From Candidatus Rhodoluna planktonica (GTDB lineage Bacteria > Actinomycetota > Actinomycetes > Actinomycetales > Microbacteriaceae), in NCBI RefSeq assembly GCF_001854225.1, contig NZ_CP015208.1, positions 806,001-870,000 on the forward strand: a stretch of DNA of 64,000 nt. The letters run 5' to 3'. Made by a program: the position numbers and the translations under genes. Position 1 is the stretch's first letter, and every line of letters begins with the position of its first letter. The notes under the pieces are model-generated. The model had not been told where the DNA came from, ran no database searches, and saw nothing but the letters and a program-made list of their open reading frames with translations. Below, piece after piece: positions 18,035-28,173 of this stretch.

Positions 18035-19255
18035 CTACCTTAGAAACTCGGGAATGTCGAGGTCGTCTCCCCAAGTTCCATCAGCAGTCTGTGGCTTCGC
18101 TTTGTCGCCTGCGTCGTTGATGGGTTCCTCTGCAATCACATCTATGGCAGCAGTTGAGTCGTCGGCTTGATCGAAACTGTCGAAACCCTGCGGTGCTGCA
18201 GCAGCTGCAACTGGAACTGCCCCGGTAGCCGGCTCGGTTGCGAACCAGCTGGTCGAGCTAACCGGTTCGCTAGCAAAAGCTTTACGTTCCACTTTGCGCA
18301 CCGAAGGCATGCCGCCATCAAAGCCAGCTGCGATAACGGTAATTCGAACCTCATCGCCCAAGGTGTCATCGATTGTGGTTCCGTAGATGATGTTGGCCTC
18401 TGGGCTGACCGCCTCTTGTACCAAACGAGCCGCTTCATCGATTTCGTGAAGACCCAGATCGGATGCGCCCTGGACGAGCAGAAGAACGCCGTGTGCGCCA
18501 TCGATGCTGGCCTCGAGCAGCGGTGACGAGATAGCAATCTCAGCGGCCCGCACGGCTCGATCTTCGCCCTTGGCGGTACCAATTCCCATCAATGCCGAGC
18601 CGGCACCCTTCATGACCGACTTGACGTCGGCAAAATCAAGGTTGATCAAACCGGGAGTGGTAATCAAATCGGTAATTCCTTGAACACCGGCTCTCAGCAC
18701 ATCATCTGCAGTTGCAAACGCCTCTACGACAGAGACTGATTTGTTGACAAGTTCGAGAAGTCGCTGGTTCGGAACCACGATCAGCGTGTCAACTTCACCA
18801 CGAAGCACCTCGATACCAGTTTCAGCCTGCGCTGCTCTGCGCTTTCCTTCGAAACCAAAAGGTCGGGTTACAACACCCACGGTCAAGGCATCAAGTTGTT
18901 TGGCAATTCGAGCAACCACCGGTGCTGCTCCAGTTCCGGTGCCGCCACCTTCGCCGGCGGTCACGAAAACCATGTCAGCACCTTTTAGCGCGGCTTCAAT
19001 TTCATCGGCGTGGTCTTCGGCAGCACGTCGACCAATCTCTGGATCGGCTCCGGCGCCGAGACCGCGAGTCAATTCGCGGCCGATGTCTAGTTTGACGTGC
19101 GCCTCGCTCATCAATAGCGCCTGGGCGTCGGTATTTATGGCTACGAACTCGACACCGCGAAGGCCAGCTTCAATCATGCGATTTAGGGCGTTGACGCCAC
19201 CGCCGCCGACACCAACAACCTTGATTACTGCTAGGTAGTTCTGGTTAAGACCCAC
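18035..19255 (-). CDS. ftsZ: Cell division GTPase FtsZ
   Basis: The tubulin-like Z-ring protein, 406 residues. It shows [15 protein letters not shown], the [11 protein letters not shown] signature, NVDxAD-type synergy residues ([11 protein letters not shown]), and a long Ala/Asp-rich linker after about residue 315. The C-terminal tail DLDIPEFLR is the conserved SepF-binding peptide. A GGAGG ribosome binding site lies 5 bases before the start. A 167-base gap separates it from ftsQ and probably holds its own promoter, as in other actinobacteria. Confidence 0.97.
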   Translation of the reverse strand: MGLNQNYLAVIKVVGVGGGGVNALNRMIEAGLRGVEFVAINTDAQALLMSEAHVKLDIGRELTRGLGAGADPEIGRRAAEDHADEIEAALKGADMVFVTAGEGGGTGTGAAPVVARIAKQLDALTVGVVTRPFGFEGKRRAAQAETGIEVLRGEVDTLIVVPNQRLLELVNKSVSVVEAFATADDVLRAGVQGITDLITTPGLINLDFADVKSVMKGAGSALMGIGTAKGEDRAVRAAEIAISSPLLEASIDGAHGVLLLVQGASDLGLHEIDEAARLVQEAVSPEANIIYGTTIDDTLGDEVRITVIAAGFDGGMPSVRKVERKAFASEPVSSTSWFATEPATGAVPVAAAAAPQGFDSFDQADDSTAAIDVIAEEPINDAGDKAKPQTADGTWGDDLDIPEFLR

Positions 19256-19285
19256 GGTGATCCTCCGAATTAGTTTGCTGCCAAC

Positions 19286-19320
19286 TGAGGTGAACCCTAA
19301 ACCTCAGCCTGAGACTTAGA
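19286..19320 (-). promoter_or_regulatory. Putative ftsZ promoter/operator region with an 11-bp palindrome
   Basis: The ftsQ-ftsZ gap (19256-19422) contains CTCAG-C-CTGAG (19303-19313). On the minus strand it is flanked by CTCTAAG and TTTAGGGTT, so a TAGGGT -10-like hexamer lies about 35 bases before the ftsZ start. No convincing -35 hexamer is found at 16-18 bp. The rest of the gap shows nothing else I can support. Confidence 0.35.
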
Positions 19321-19422
19321 GTTTCACCAATTTCTTTTACTGCGCCACGAAGTTAGAACGCGGCGCGGCAAGATTTTGGGAGGCTCTCGGGCGTGTCGAA
19401 AAAACTAACTTAAATCTGCTTT

Positions 19423-20436
19423 TTAGTAGCGCACCACAGGCGCATTTGGTGAAGAAACATCAAAGGTGACCGAGTCAGATTTTTTGTGATTTTTGATTAG
19501 CGCAGCCAAAACCTTCGATTTCAAAACCGAATTTGAACCGTCTCCCCAGATAATTTTTTGTCCCGCCGCACCGCGCAGTTCTAACGTGACATCATCCTTA
19601 GATTTGGCGTTTATCGAGGCTACCCTGCCCAGTAAATCAGCGGGCAGAGCGAGAATCACATCTATTGCAGCTCGGAATTCTGCGGAACTCTTTGGATCAT
19701 TATTGAGTTCGATTCTCGGTAATTTAGCATCGCCCGCCTTGCCCAATCGAATGCCAGCGGGATCATAAAGATAGTCGACCCCGTTTTGACGAACAATTGC
19801 AATCGGAGTTCTTTCGACAACCTTGACGATAACCTCATGCGGCGGAACAGCGACAATAGAAAAACTCTCGATTAGCGAAAACTTGCTCAGCGCATCGGAA
19901 ATGCTGTTCTCACTGATCAAAGTCAACGGAACACCCTGAAGCGGCTGCAAGGCTTTTTGAATTGTCGCCTCTTTGAGTCGATTCAAACCAGTGACCGTGA
20001 TTTTTTCTACCGCCAAAAGCGGAGTGAAGATAGTGGCAAGCACAAGCCCGAGCAGGGCGAGCGTCGAACCAATTGATATCGTCAAAACAGTTCGACGTCG
20101 GCGACTGTAGGCGGTGAATCTTCTGGCCTGCGCAGATAGATTCTGGGCTCCAACCCGACGTCCGGTTTTGCCCAGCCTCAAAAGTTGGCGTTTGGTCAAC
20201 TCTTTTGCAGCTTTGCCCGAAGATTTCCGGGCTGTCGCGGCGCGCGTGGGTTTGGCAGTTACAGACTTGGCTGAGATTCTTCTGCCAATTCGCACCACCT
20301 GTTTCTGTTTGCCAGTCTCCAAATTGGAACTATTGGCCGGAACCGAGCGCGGGTGGCCTGCGCCAGCATCTGTTTTCGCCCGGATAGGCCGACGCGGCGT
20401 CTGCCCCGCTGCTGATTGACCGGAGGGTCTCTTCAT
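19423..20436 (-). CDS. ftsQ: Cell division protein FtsQ/DivIB
   Basis: A bitopic divisome protein of 337 residues. An unusually basic cytoplasmic tail spans residues 1-115, with 31 Lys/Arg against 3 Asp/Glu. One membrane helix (about 117-140) follows. The outer POTRA domain (VEKITVTGLNRLKEATI onward) and a FtsQ/DivIB domain complete it, with VVERTPIAIVRQNG and YLYDPAGIRL. It links early and late division proteins, usually with FtsL and FtsB. Its ATG overlaps the last base of murC. Confidence 0.93.
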   Translation of the reverse strand: MKRPSGQSAAGQTPRRPIRAKTDAGAGHPRSVPANSSNLETGKQKQVVRIGRRISAKSVTAKPTRAATARKSSGKAAKELTKRQLLRLGKTGRRVGAQNLSAQARRFTAYSRRRRTVLTISIGSTLALLGLVLATIFTPLLAVEKITVTGLNRLKEATIQKALQPLQGVPLTLISENSISDALSKFSLIESFSIVAVPPHEVIVKVVERTPIAIVRQNGVDYLYDPAGIRLGKAGDAKLPRIELNNDPKSSAEFRAAIDVILALPADLLGRVASINAKSKDDVTLELRGAAGQKIIWGDGSNSVLKSKVLAALIKNHKKSDSVTFDVSSPNAPVVRY

Positions 20437-21824
20437 CAGTTCCCAAGCGATTCGAGCAACTCGGGCACCATTCGATAAATGTCACCGCAACCCATAGTCA
20501 TGATGAAATCTCCGCTGCTGGCCAGCGAGGCTGCTACGGCTGGTACTTCATCCCAGTTCGGAACATAGTGAACCTGGGATTTGTTTTCGAATGCATCGGA
20601 AATAAGTGCGCCGGTCACTCCTGGCTCGGGATCTTCTCGGGCGGCATAGATATCGAGCACCACAACCTCATCGCTGGCTGCCAACGCCTCGGCGAACTCT
20701 TTAGCCATCAAGCGTGTTCGGCTGTAAAGGTGCGGCTGGAAAACCGTGATGATTTTTCCATCGCCAACTACCGCTCGGGCACCTTTGATGGCGGCGGTAA
20801 CCTCGGTGGGATGATGGGCGAAGTCGTCATAAACCTTGACTCCGCGAACTTCACCGTGAAGGTGGAAGCGTCGCTCGGTACCGGCAAACAGTTCGATCTG
20901 GGCAAGTGCTGCTGCAAAATCAAAACCGAGGCCAACTAGAACTGCTGCCGCTCCGGCTGCGTTGATCGCATTATGCTCACCTGGAATCTGCAAGGTCGCG
21001 GCTTGGGTTTGGCCCTCAAAGGTAAGTTCAAATTTGACCTGTGCGCCACTGGCATCGACGTTCGTCAACTGCAGGGTGGCCCCATCGCTTCGACCAAAAG
21101 ACAAAACTCGCTTTTGATGTAGAAGCGCATGAACCCGTTTAGCCCCTGGGTCATCGGCAGAAATCACAACAAATTCGCCGGATCCGCTAGCAAAACGTGC
21201 AAATTCTGCCTCGAAAGCCTCTTCTGAGCCATAGTGATCGAGGTGATCGGCATCGACGTTGGTGATAAGCGCAACTGCGGTGTTGTAGTGCAAAAACGAA
21301 CCGTCGGACTCATCGGCCTCGATAACAAAAAATTCTCCCGAGCCAGCCCCAGAGGATACTCCGAGCGACTGAATTACACCGCCGTTTACGAAACTTGGAT
21401 CTTGCCCGAGGCCCTGCAGAGCAGTCACAATCATGCCGGTGCTGGTGGTTTTTCCGTGAGCACCCGCTACAGCAATAACTCGCTTTTTCATGGTCAGATA
21501 AGCCAGAGCCTGGGAACGGTGGATAACCGGAATGCCGAGGCGCTTGGCAAGCAAATATTCAGGATTTGTTGGCCAAAGGGCTGAGGTAACCACAACAGTG
21601 TCAGGTTGGCCAAGGTGCTTTTCATCGTGTCCGATAAATACCTCAGCACCCAAGCAGCGTAATTTGGCCACGGTTGCGGTGTCGCGCAGATCACTGCCGG
21701 TCACCTTGTGACCCATACCAAGCAGCATGGCGGCAATTCCGCTCATGCCAGAACCACCGATGCCAACAAAGTGGACAGTGCCTAGTTCTGCCGGCACTGG
21801 CTGCGAGAAATCTGGTTTGATCAT
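20436..21824 (-). CDS. murC: UDP-N-acetylmuramate--L-alanine ligase
   Basis: Adds L-alanine to UDP-MurNAc with ATP, the first amino acid of the peptidoglycan stem peptide, in the cytoplasm. At 462 residues it has the Mur ligase order: Rossmann-like N-domain ([15 protein letters not shown]), ATP P-loop [11 protein letters not shown] (about residue 115), central EADESDGSF and [11 protein letters not shown], then the C-domain [10 protein letters not shown]. It lies 37 bases after murG and overlaps ftsQ by one base. Confidence 0.96.
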   Translation of the reverse strand: MIKPDFSQPVPAELGTVHFVGIGGSGMSGIAAMLLGMGHKVTGSDLRDTATVAKLRCLGAEVFIGHDEKHLGQPDTVVVTSALWPTNPEYLLAKRLGIPVIHRSQALAYLTMKKRVIAVAGAHGKTTSTGMIVTALQGLGQDPSFVNGGVIQSLGVSSGAGSGEFFVIEADESDGSFLHYNTAVALITNVDADHLDHYGSEEAFEAEFARFASGSGEFVVISADDPGAKRVHALLHQKRVLSFGRSDGATLQLTNVDASGAQVKFELTFEGQTQAATLQIPGEHNAINAAGAAAVLVGLGFDFAAALAQIELFAGTERRFHLHGEVRGVKVYDDFAHHPTEVTAAIKGARAVVGDGKIITVFQPHLYSRTRLMAKEFAEALAASDEVVVLDIYAAREDPEPGVTGALISDAFENKSQVHYVPNWDEVPAVAASLASSGDFIMTMGCGDIYRMVPELLESLGN

Positions 21825-21861
21825 TCAAAATCCTTTTTACCTAGAAAGACTAGAGAGACTC

Positions 21862-22944
21862 TCAGCGGTTTTTCGAGCGCAACACACCTTCGACCAGTGC
21901 CAATAGCCGCGAGGCACCGTTTCTAATGCCAATTGATTTGGACATCTCCCCCATTTGAGCTAGCCGTCGGCGACTTGAAACCAGCGGGATCACCTCTCGA
22001 GCGACATAATCCAGATTGAAATCGGCGTCGTTTACCAAAAGCGCAGCGCCAGCATCAATCGCACCCTTGGCGTTGAACTTTTGCTCCCCGTTTCCAACCG
22101 GGTATGGAATGTAAAGCGCCGGCAAACCCAACGCCGTTATCTCGGAAACAGTCGATGCTCCAGCTCGGGATATAACCAAATCAGCCGCAGCCAGAGCCTG
22201 ATCCATGCGATCGCAGTATTTCAAGCGAAGGTAGCTGCCCGATTTAAGCTCTGGCAACTCGGATGCGCCACCGGTGATGTGCAACACCTGTATTCCCGCC
22301 GCATCAAAGAGGCTTCTAGAAGCTTCAACAGTTTCGTTAATGGCTTTGGCTCCAAGGGAACCACCGGTGACCAAAATAGTGGTCGTGGCTGGATCAAGAC
22401 CGAATGAAACTCTGGCCATTTCGCGAGCTGATTCAATGTCGAGAACTTCTATTTCACTTCGCAGTGGCATCCCGGTTTTGGTGCTCTTTGGAAGCGACGT
22501 GTTATCAAAGGTCACGCCGACGGCAGCAGCAAATTTGGAACCCAATTTATTTGCCCACCCGGGCAGAGCGTTTGCTTCATGGACAATCACAGGCGTACCG
22601 CAAAGTTTGGCCGCTAAGTAGGCAGGAGCACTTGCATAACCGCCAAAACCAACCACTACGTCGATTTTTTGCGAACGAATAAAACGCCGTACCTGGAAAA
22701 CTGCCCTAATCATTTTGAAAGGAAAAGTAAGGGCGTAACCGCCCAGTTTCCTTGGAAAAGGAAGTCGCTCAATAGTAAAAAGTTCATAACCGCGTTCTGG
22801 AACGAGTCTTGACTCCAAGCCTTCTTCGGTGCCGAGGGCGACAATCTTTGCCGAGGCATCGGCGGCCGCAATCTTGTCGGCCAAAGCTAGCAGCGGGTTA
22901 ACATGACCGGCAGTTCCGCCTCCGGCCAACAGATACGAAGCCAC
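21862..22944 (-). CDS. murG: Lipid II synthase MurG
   Basis: A GT-B glycosyltransferase that moves GlcNAc from UDP-GlcNAc onto lipid I at the inner membrane face. The 360 residues show the N-terminal GGGTAGHVNP loop and GFGGYASAPAYLAA. The hydrophobic patch EANALPGWANK, the GGSLGAKAIN second glycine loop and SRAGASTVSEITALGLP for UDP-GlcNAc binding follow. The start overlaps the ftsW stop by one base. Confidence 0.96.
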   Translation of the reverse strand: MASYLLAGGGTAGHVNPLLALADKIAAADASAKIVALGTEEGLESRLVPERGYELFTIERLPFPRKLGGYALTFPFKMIRAVFQVRRFIRSQKIDVVVGFGGYASAPAYLAAKLCGTPVIVHEANALPGWANKLGSKFAAAVGVTFDNTSLPKSTKTGMPLRSEIEVLDIESAREMARVSFGLDPATTTILVTGGSLGAKAINETVEASRSLFDAAGIQVLHITGGASELPELKSGSYLRLKYCDRMDQALAAADLVISRAGASTVSEITALGLPALYIPYPVGNGEQKFNAKGAIDAGAALLVNDADFNLDYVAREVIPLVSSRRRLAQMGEMSKSIGIRNGASRLLALVEGVLRSKNR

Positions 22945-24221
22945 TAGCGGGCCTTTCTGTTTCTAGAGGCAGACCTGACTGCCCCAAAACCCAAATGATT
23001 AGAACGCTCGATCGAGAGCACCAAGCCAATGGCACCAAGTGTCGAAATCAACGATGAACCACCGGCGGAAATCAGAGGAAGAGGAACACCCAAAACTGGT
23101 AACAACCGCAAAACAACAGCGATGTTAATCAAGGCTTGGAAAACCAGCCAGACGGTAACTCCGGCGACAATAAACCTTGAGTAGGTGTCTTGGGTGCGAT
23201 TCAAAATTCGCACTAGCGCTCGAGCCAGCAACACAAACATGACAATCACAACGAGGGCTCCAATCAGCCCAAACTCTTCGGCGATGATGGCAAAAATGAA
23301 GTCGTTTTCTACTTCCGGAATCCAACTCCATTTCATCTTCGACTCACCAAGGCCTACGCCAAAAAGTCGACCGGCAGCAATTGCCCATTCGCCATGTTCA
23401 GATTGCCAGTTATAGCCATTTGGGTCGGGTGCAGAAGGATTCAGCCAAGCCAAAATACGACCCCAACGGCTTGATGATTGCGACATCAGCAAAATTCCTG
23501 CCACTGAAGCAATACCGACTACCTTCAGTGCCAAATTGGTTGGCATTCCAGCCAGCACCATCAGTCCAAGAAATGCGATTGCCATAACTATTGCAGTACC
23601 CAAGTCACGACCGGCAAGCACTAGTCCTAGCGCTGCCGCCGAAACAACAATTGGCGGTGTCCAGGTTTTGGAGATATGGAAGTAATCAACATTTTTTGCC
23701 AGCATCGCAGACAGTGCAATGATGACCGCCAACTTCAAAAATTCAGACGGTTGGAAAGTAAAACCGAAAATGGAAATCCAGTTTTTGTTTCCGTTTACTT
23801 CTTTTCCAAAGAAGATAACCAAAAACTGCACCGACAAACTAGCCAACAGAATCACAACCGAGCGATGCTGCCAAACTCTTACCGGGATTGCGGACAATAT
23901 GGTCATGCCAATTAGGCCGATGATTGCATAGCCAAACTGTTTGGCGCCGATTGATAACGCATTATTGTTGGCAATCAGCGAGTCGATGGAAGATGCCGAA
24001 AGCACCATCAGAACACCAAAGGCCACCAAAAATAAGGTGAAGCCTAAAAGCGTGTAAAACTCGTTTGACTGAGCACGGTATACCCGGTCAAATATTGCCC
24101 GGATGGTCGCAAATAAAGACTCGAATTGAATTTTTGAAGCCTTAGGTTTGCTTGAGGTAGCCCGAATTGGTGCCGTGGTTCTAGATCTCGGCACCGCAGA
24201 AATTCCTACTCTCTTGCTCAT
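22944..24221 (-). CDS. ftsW: Lipid II polymerase FtsW (SEDS family)
   Basis: A SEDS glycosyltransferase of the division septum, 425 residues. A cytoplasmic N-terminal region rich in Lys, Arg and Ser (about 50 residues) leads to some ten membrane helices. Family marks are GKEVNGNKNWI, FQPSEFLKLA, the catalytic-loop region with SEHGEWAIAAGRLFGVGLGESKMKW, NDFIFAIIAEEFG and PLISAGGSSL. It pairs functionally with the transpeptidase FtsI in this cluster. ATGA overlap with murD. Confidence 0.95.
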   Translation of the reverse strand: MSKRVGISAVPRSRTTAPIRATSSKPKASKIQFESLFATIRAIFDRVYRAQSNEFYTLLGFTLFLVAFGVLMVLSASSIDSLIANNNALSIGAKQFGYAIIGLIGMTILSAIPVRVWQHRSVVILLASLSVQFLVIFFGKEVNGNKNWISIFGFTFQPSEFLKLAVIIALSAMLAKNVDYFHISKTWTPPIVVSAAALGLVLAGRDLGTAIVMAIAFLGLMVLAGMPTNLALKVVGIASVAGILLMSQSSSRWGRILAWLNPSAPDPNGYNWQSEHGEWAIAAGRLFGVGLGESKMKWSWIPEVENDFIFAIIAEEFGLIGALVVIVMFVLLARALVRILNRTQDTYSRFIVAGVTVWLVFQALINIAVVLRLLPVLGVPLPLISAGGSSLISTLGAIGLVLSIERSNHLGFGAVRSASRNRKAR

Positions 24222-25678
24222 GAAACTAGCTCGCGAACTGCGTTGGCAAATAAATTGCCGCGTTCGGCATAATCCTTGAATTGATCCATCGAAGCCGCAG
24301 CTGGTGCAAGCAAAACTACGTCAGTCGGTGCAGCAACCTTTTTCGCCGCCTCAACAGCCTCAACCATTACCGCAAATCCCGATTCAGCCTTGACGCGGTA
24401 TGTCGAAATGTGTGGTGCAACTTTTGCAAAAGCTGCCAGTACCGGATCAGCATCTTTGCCTAAAACAATGGCGAACTTAATTCGATTTGCGTATTCGGCG
24501 ATGAGCGGCTCTATTTCGACACCCTTCAGCAGCCCACCAACAAGCCAAATCACCGAGTCAAACGACTTGAGCGACGCCGCAGTTGCGTGAACATTGGTAG
24601 CTTTTGAGTCATCAAACCAACGAATCTGGTCTTTCTCCAAAACCAACTCAATACGGTGTCCATCAAGTTTGAAGCTTCGAATTGCCTGCTGAATTGCCGC
24701 TGGCTCGACACCCGCCGCACGGGCTAGCGCAGAGGCTGCGGCGACATTCTGCTTTAGGTGGTCTGTTAGGACTGAAATCTGCTCAATGTCAGATGTGGTT
24801 GCTAACTCAATAGCCGAGTTGGCCCGGTCATCAAGAAAAGCTCGATCTGCCAAAATTTCTTCAACATAGCCAACCTGCGAGCGCGCCGGAATTGCCAAGG
24901 TGAAGGCGATAGCACGGGCACCCTCGACTACATCAGCTTCTTCCACCATTCTTTCGGTGGCTAGGTCTTGCCCGTTGTAAACGCAGGCAATTCGCACTTG
25001 CTGATAGACCTTTGCCTTGGCGTCCCGATAGTTTTCAAAGCTTCCGTGCCAATCAAGATGATCAAGGTCAAGATTGAGCACCGCGGCCGAATGTGGTGAA
25101 ACCTGGCCCATGTAATGAAGTTGAAAACTGGAAAGTTCAACAACCAGAGCATCTAGGCCATCTGGAACTCGAATTGCATCGAGAATCGGGGTGCCGATAT
25201 TGCCGCAAGCCATGGCACGCAAACCCGAAGTCAAAAAGATGTGCTCTAGCAGTTGGGCTGTTGTGGTTTTGCCATTGGTGCCGGTAATCAAAAACCATTC
25301 GGCTGGCTTGCCAACTTTGTCGCGCAGTCGCCAAGCAAGATCGATATCTACCCAGACTGGCACCGACGATTCTTTTGCCCAATTGATTAGGTCGTGCTCG
25401 GGGCGCACACCCGGCGAAGTGATGATTAGTTCAGGAGCGAAATCTTGAACCTTACTAAGTAGTTCTTCGTTGTCTGACGTGATTACAGCAGAAACTCCCA
25501 GCACATCCAAAATTTCTAGCTGTTCTTCATCAGCGGCAGCGGCAACGACCAAAACCTCGGCACCCAATTCAGCCAGCGTGTCAGCTGCCGAAAATCCAGA
25601 AACTCCGAGGCCAAAAACCACAACTTTGAGGTCTTTCCAGTCATCGTGCCACGAATGAAGTTGATCTATTCTGCTCAT
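24218..25678 (-). CDS. murD: UDP-N-acetylmuramoyl-L-alanine--D-glutamate ligase
   Basis: Adds D-glutamate to UDP-MurNAc-L-Ala. The 486 residues have the N-terminal FGLGVSGFSAADTLAELGA nucleotide-binding turn and the ATP loop TGTNGKTTTAQL (about residue 130). LSSFQLHYM, NLDLDHLDWHGSFENY and the C-domain WFDDSKATNVHA, LVGGLLKG and LLAPAAASMDQF follow. It stands 3 bases after mraY and overlaps ftsW by four. Confidence 0.95.
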   Translation of the reverse strand: MSRIDQLHSWHDDWKDLKVVVFGLGVSGFSAADTLAELGAEVLVVAAAADEEQLEILDVLGVSAVITSDNEELLSKVQDFAPELIITSPGVRPEHDLINWAKESSVPVWVDIDLAWRLRDKVGKPAEWFLITGTNGKTTTAQLLEHIFLTSGLRAMACGNIGTPILDAIRVPDGLDALVVELSSFQLHYMGQVSPHSAAVLNLDLDHLDWHGSFENYRDAKAKVYQQVRIACVYNGQDLATERMVEEADVVEGARAIAFTLAIPARSQVGYVEEILADRAFLDDRANSAIELATTSDIEQISVLTDHLKQNVAAASALARAAGVEPAAIQQAIRSFKLDGHRIELVLEKDQIRWFDDSKATNVHATAASLKSFDSVIWLVGGLLKGVEIEPLIAEYANRIKFAIVLGKDADPVLAAFAKVAPHISTYRVKAESGFAVMVEAVEAAKKVAAPTDVVLLAPAAASMDQFKDYAERGNLFANAVRELVS

Positions 25679-25681
25679 CTG

Positions 25682-26782
25682 TTATCCGTAAACCCACTCG
25701 ACATAGAACAAACCGATGCCGGTCATTACAGATAATCCAGCGATAATCCAAAAACGGACAACCACGGTGATCTGAGCCCAACCCTTTAGTTCAAAATGAT
25801 GGTGTAGCGGGCTCATCAGAAATACCCTTCGCCCAGTTCCAGTGCGCCATTTCGTGATCTTGAAGAAAATGCGCTGGATGGCGACCGAACCGGTCACAAT
25901 TACGAAAATTCCGCCGATAAAAATTAGTAGCAATTCGGTTCGGGAAAGAACCGCGAGAGCCGCTAATGCTCCACCTAGTCCGAGTGATCCGGTGTCGCCC
26001 ATGAATATCTGTGCCGGCGAAGTGTTGTACCAAAGGAAACCTGCTAGCGCACCGACGATTGCGGATGCTACAACCGCAAGATCTAGTGGATCTCTAACGC
26101 TGTAGCAGCTACTGATGTTTTCGAGTACCGTGCCACAAGTCTGATTGAATTGCCAAAACCCGATAACTGCGTAGGCGCCGATTGCCATAATGGCACTGCC
26201 GGTGGCTAGGCCATCTAGGCCGTCTGCGATGTTGACACCATTAGATGCACTGACCGTGATCAGGTTAATCCAAAGGATGAAAAGCCCAATTCCGATCACG
26301 CTACCGAGCATAAGGAAATCAAGATTGGTGTCACGCACCCACGAAATTGCTGTAGACGCGGGCGTTAGCCCATCCTGGTTTGGAAATTGCAGTGCCAAAA
26401 TCGCAAAAACAGTTGCTACCAGGACTTGACCGGCAATTTTCGCCCAACCGGTCAGGCCGAGACTGCGCTGACGATGGGTCTTAATAAAGTCGTCGATGAA
26501 ACCGACTAACCCAAGACCGACCAACATGAGCAAGACCAGCAACGCCGAAGCAGTCGGTGTCTCACCGTTGGCCAATTTGCCAAAAAAGTAACCGAGGACG
26601 GCGGCAACAATAATTACCACGCCGCCCATGGTGGGAGTGCCGCGCTTGGTGTGATGGCTCTGCGGCCCATCATCGCGGATGAACTGACCCCATTTCAGCT
26701 TCTTGAAAAGCCAAATGAAAGCTGGGGTTGCCAACAGGGTGAACGCCATGGATACGGCGCCGGCGAGAAGAAGTGCTCTCAC
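25682..26782 (-). CDS. mraY: Phospho-N-acetylmuramoyl-pentapeptide transferase
   Basis: Makes lipid I by moving phospho-MurNAc-pentapeptide to undecaprenyl phosphate. The 366 residues form ten membrane helices. Motifs: [17 protein letters not shown] near residue 40, [11 protein letters not shown] with the aspartate pair, [27 protein letters not shown] and the [13 protein letters not shown] magnesium and substrate site. Coupled to murF by a four-base overlap. Confidence 0.96.
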   Translation of the reverse strand: MRALLLAGAVSMAFTLLATPAFIWLFKKLKWGQFIRDDGPQSHHTKRGTPTMGGVVIIVAAVLGYFFGKLANGETPTASALLVLLMLVGLGLVGFIDDFIKTHRQRSLGLTGWAKIAGQVLVATVFAILALQFPNQDGLTPASTAISWVRDTNLDFLMLGSVIGIGLFILWINLITVSASNGVNIADGLDGLATGSAIMAIGAYAVIGFWQFNQTCGTVLENISSCYSVRDPLDLAVVASAIVGALAGFLWYNTSPAQIFMGDTGSLGLGGALAALAVLSRTELLLIFIGGIFVIVTGSVAIQRIFFKITKWRTGTGRRVFLMSPLHHHFELKGWAQITVVVRFWIIAGLSVMTGIGLFYVEWVYG

Positions 26783-28173
26783 TGACCTACCTCCAAAAGT
26801 CTGTCCCCCAAAAATCTCAGGTTGGCTGATTTTGATGACTTCACCAGAACCAAATCACCAGGTTCAAGCATCCCATCTAGGTAGTCAAAAGCCTGGTCAA
26901 TCTCATCAAAAAATTTCGATTCGCCATCCCACGACCCCTCCTGGGTGGCACCCATGTGAATCAGCTTGGCGCCGGCGCCGACAACGACCACCTGGTCGAT
27001 GTTGAGACGAACGGCTACTCTGCCGATGGCGTCGTGCTGCTCGCGCGATTGACTGCCCAGTTCTGCCATTTCACCCAAGACGGCAATTGTTCGATGCCCT
27101 GACTTACCCAGATGGGCAAGCGTCTGCAGCGCAGCCTTGGTTGATTCAGGGCTGGCGTTATAGGCATCATTTATCACATACACACCGTCGGAACGCTTAC
27201 CTAGCTGCATACGCCAACGCTCGGCAAGGGGCATTTCTTCGAGAGCAGCGATAACCGTCTCGCGTGCCAAGCCAAGCTGATCAGCCACGGAAATCGCGGC
27301 TAGCGCGTTCATTACGTGATGCTCGCCAAGTATTTTCAGGCTTACTGGCTGTATCGCAGCTTCGGGCCAGTGCAGGTCGAAGGATGTTCCAGCCAGGCTA
27401 AGTTGCTGGCCACTGGCCAAGTAATCGGCTTGATGAGTTCCGAACCAAACCGTTTTTGCCTTGGATAGGTTAGCCATCGCGGCTACGTGCGAGTCATCCG
27501 AGTTGAGGATGAGCAGCCCATCTGGGCCAATCGCCTGTGCCAACTCACCTTTTATTTGAGCGGTGATGGAAATGTCACCAAATTCTCCGACGTGCGCCAA
27601 GCCCACCTTCAGAATCACACCAATATCTGGCTTGGCCATATCTGCCAGGTAGGCGATGCTGCCCGGTCCGTCGGCACCCATTTCAACCACCAAGTATTTG
27701 GTCTCATAGTCGATTTTTAGCATCGAAATCGGGGCGCCAACCTCGTTGTTGTAAGACTCAATCGGGGAAACCGTTGGTCCAAATTTGGCCAGAATTGCAC
27801 CCAGCATATTTTTGGTGGTGGTTTTGCCGTTTGAGCCGGTGATGCCGATAACGGTGAGGTTTGATTTAGCACGTACTTTCTCGATGACAAATTTTGCCAG
27901 TTTGCCCAGGGCGGCTACCGAATCAGCAACTACAAGTTGCGCAATCTCGACTTCAACTCGATGTTCAACCAAAGCGGCAATCGCCCCTGATTTTCTGGCG
28001 GAATCGACAAAAAGGTGACCATCGGTCACTTCGCCGGGCTTGGCGACAAACAGAGACCCCGGTTGAACAAGTCTTGAATCGGTCTCTACGCTGGCGCTCA
28101 CCCTAAGTTCAGGGTCACCAAACAGTTGGGCACCCACAGCGTCGGCAATTTCGGCCAAAGTTAGTTCAATCAT
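26779..28173 (-). CDS. murF: UDP-MurNAc-tripeptide--D-alanyl-D-alanine ligase
   Basis: Adds D-Ala-D-Ala to complete the pentapeptide precursor. The 464 residues show the ATP loop [15 protein letters not shown] (about residue 110), [27 protein letters not shown] with the carbamylated-lysine region, and [18 protein letters not shown]. The C-domain ends [17 protein letters not shown]. Overlaps murE and mraY by four bases at each end. No ddl gene is seen in this cluster. Confidence 0.96.
   Translation of the reverse strand: MIELTLAEIADAVGAQLFGDPELRVSASVETDSRLVQPGSLFVAKPGEVTDGHLFVDSARKSGAIAALVEHRVEVEIAQLVVADSVAALGKLAKFVIEKVRAKSNLTVIGITGSNGKTTTKNMLGAILAKFGPTVSPIESYNNEVGAPISMLKIDYETKYLVVEMGADGPGSIAYLADMAKPDIGVILKVGLAHVGEFGDISITAQIKGELAQAIGPDGLLILNSDDSHVAAMANLSKAKTVWFGTHQADYLASGQQLSLAGTSFDLHWPEAAIQPVSLKILGEHHVMNALAAISVADQLGLARETVIAALEEMPLAERWRMQLGKRSDGVYVINDAYNASPESTKAALQTLAHLGKSGHRTIAVLGEMAELGSQSREQHDAIGRVAVRLNIDQVVVVGAGAKLIHMGATQEGSWDGESKFFDEIDQAFDYLDGMLEPGDLVLVKSSKSANLRFLGDRLLEVGQ

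Noticed and set aside
18142-19238. Long plus-strand and shifted frames across ftsZ
   Set aside because: The ftsZ reading is unmistakable, and the antisense frames are low-complexity Ser/Arg/Pro shadows.
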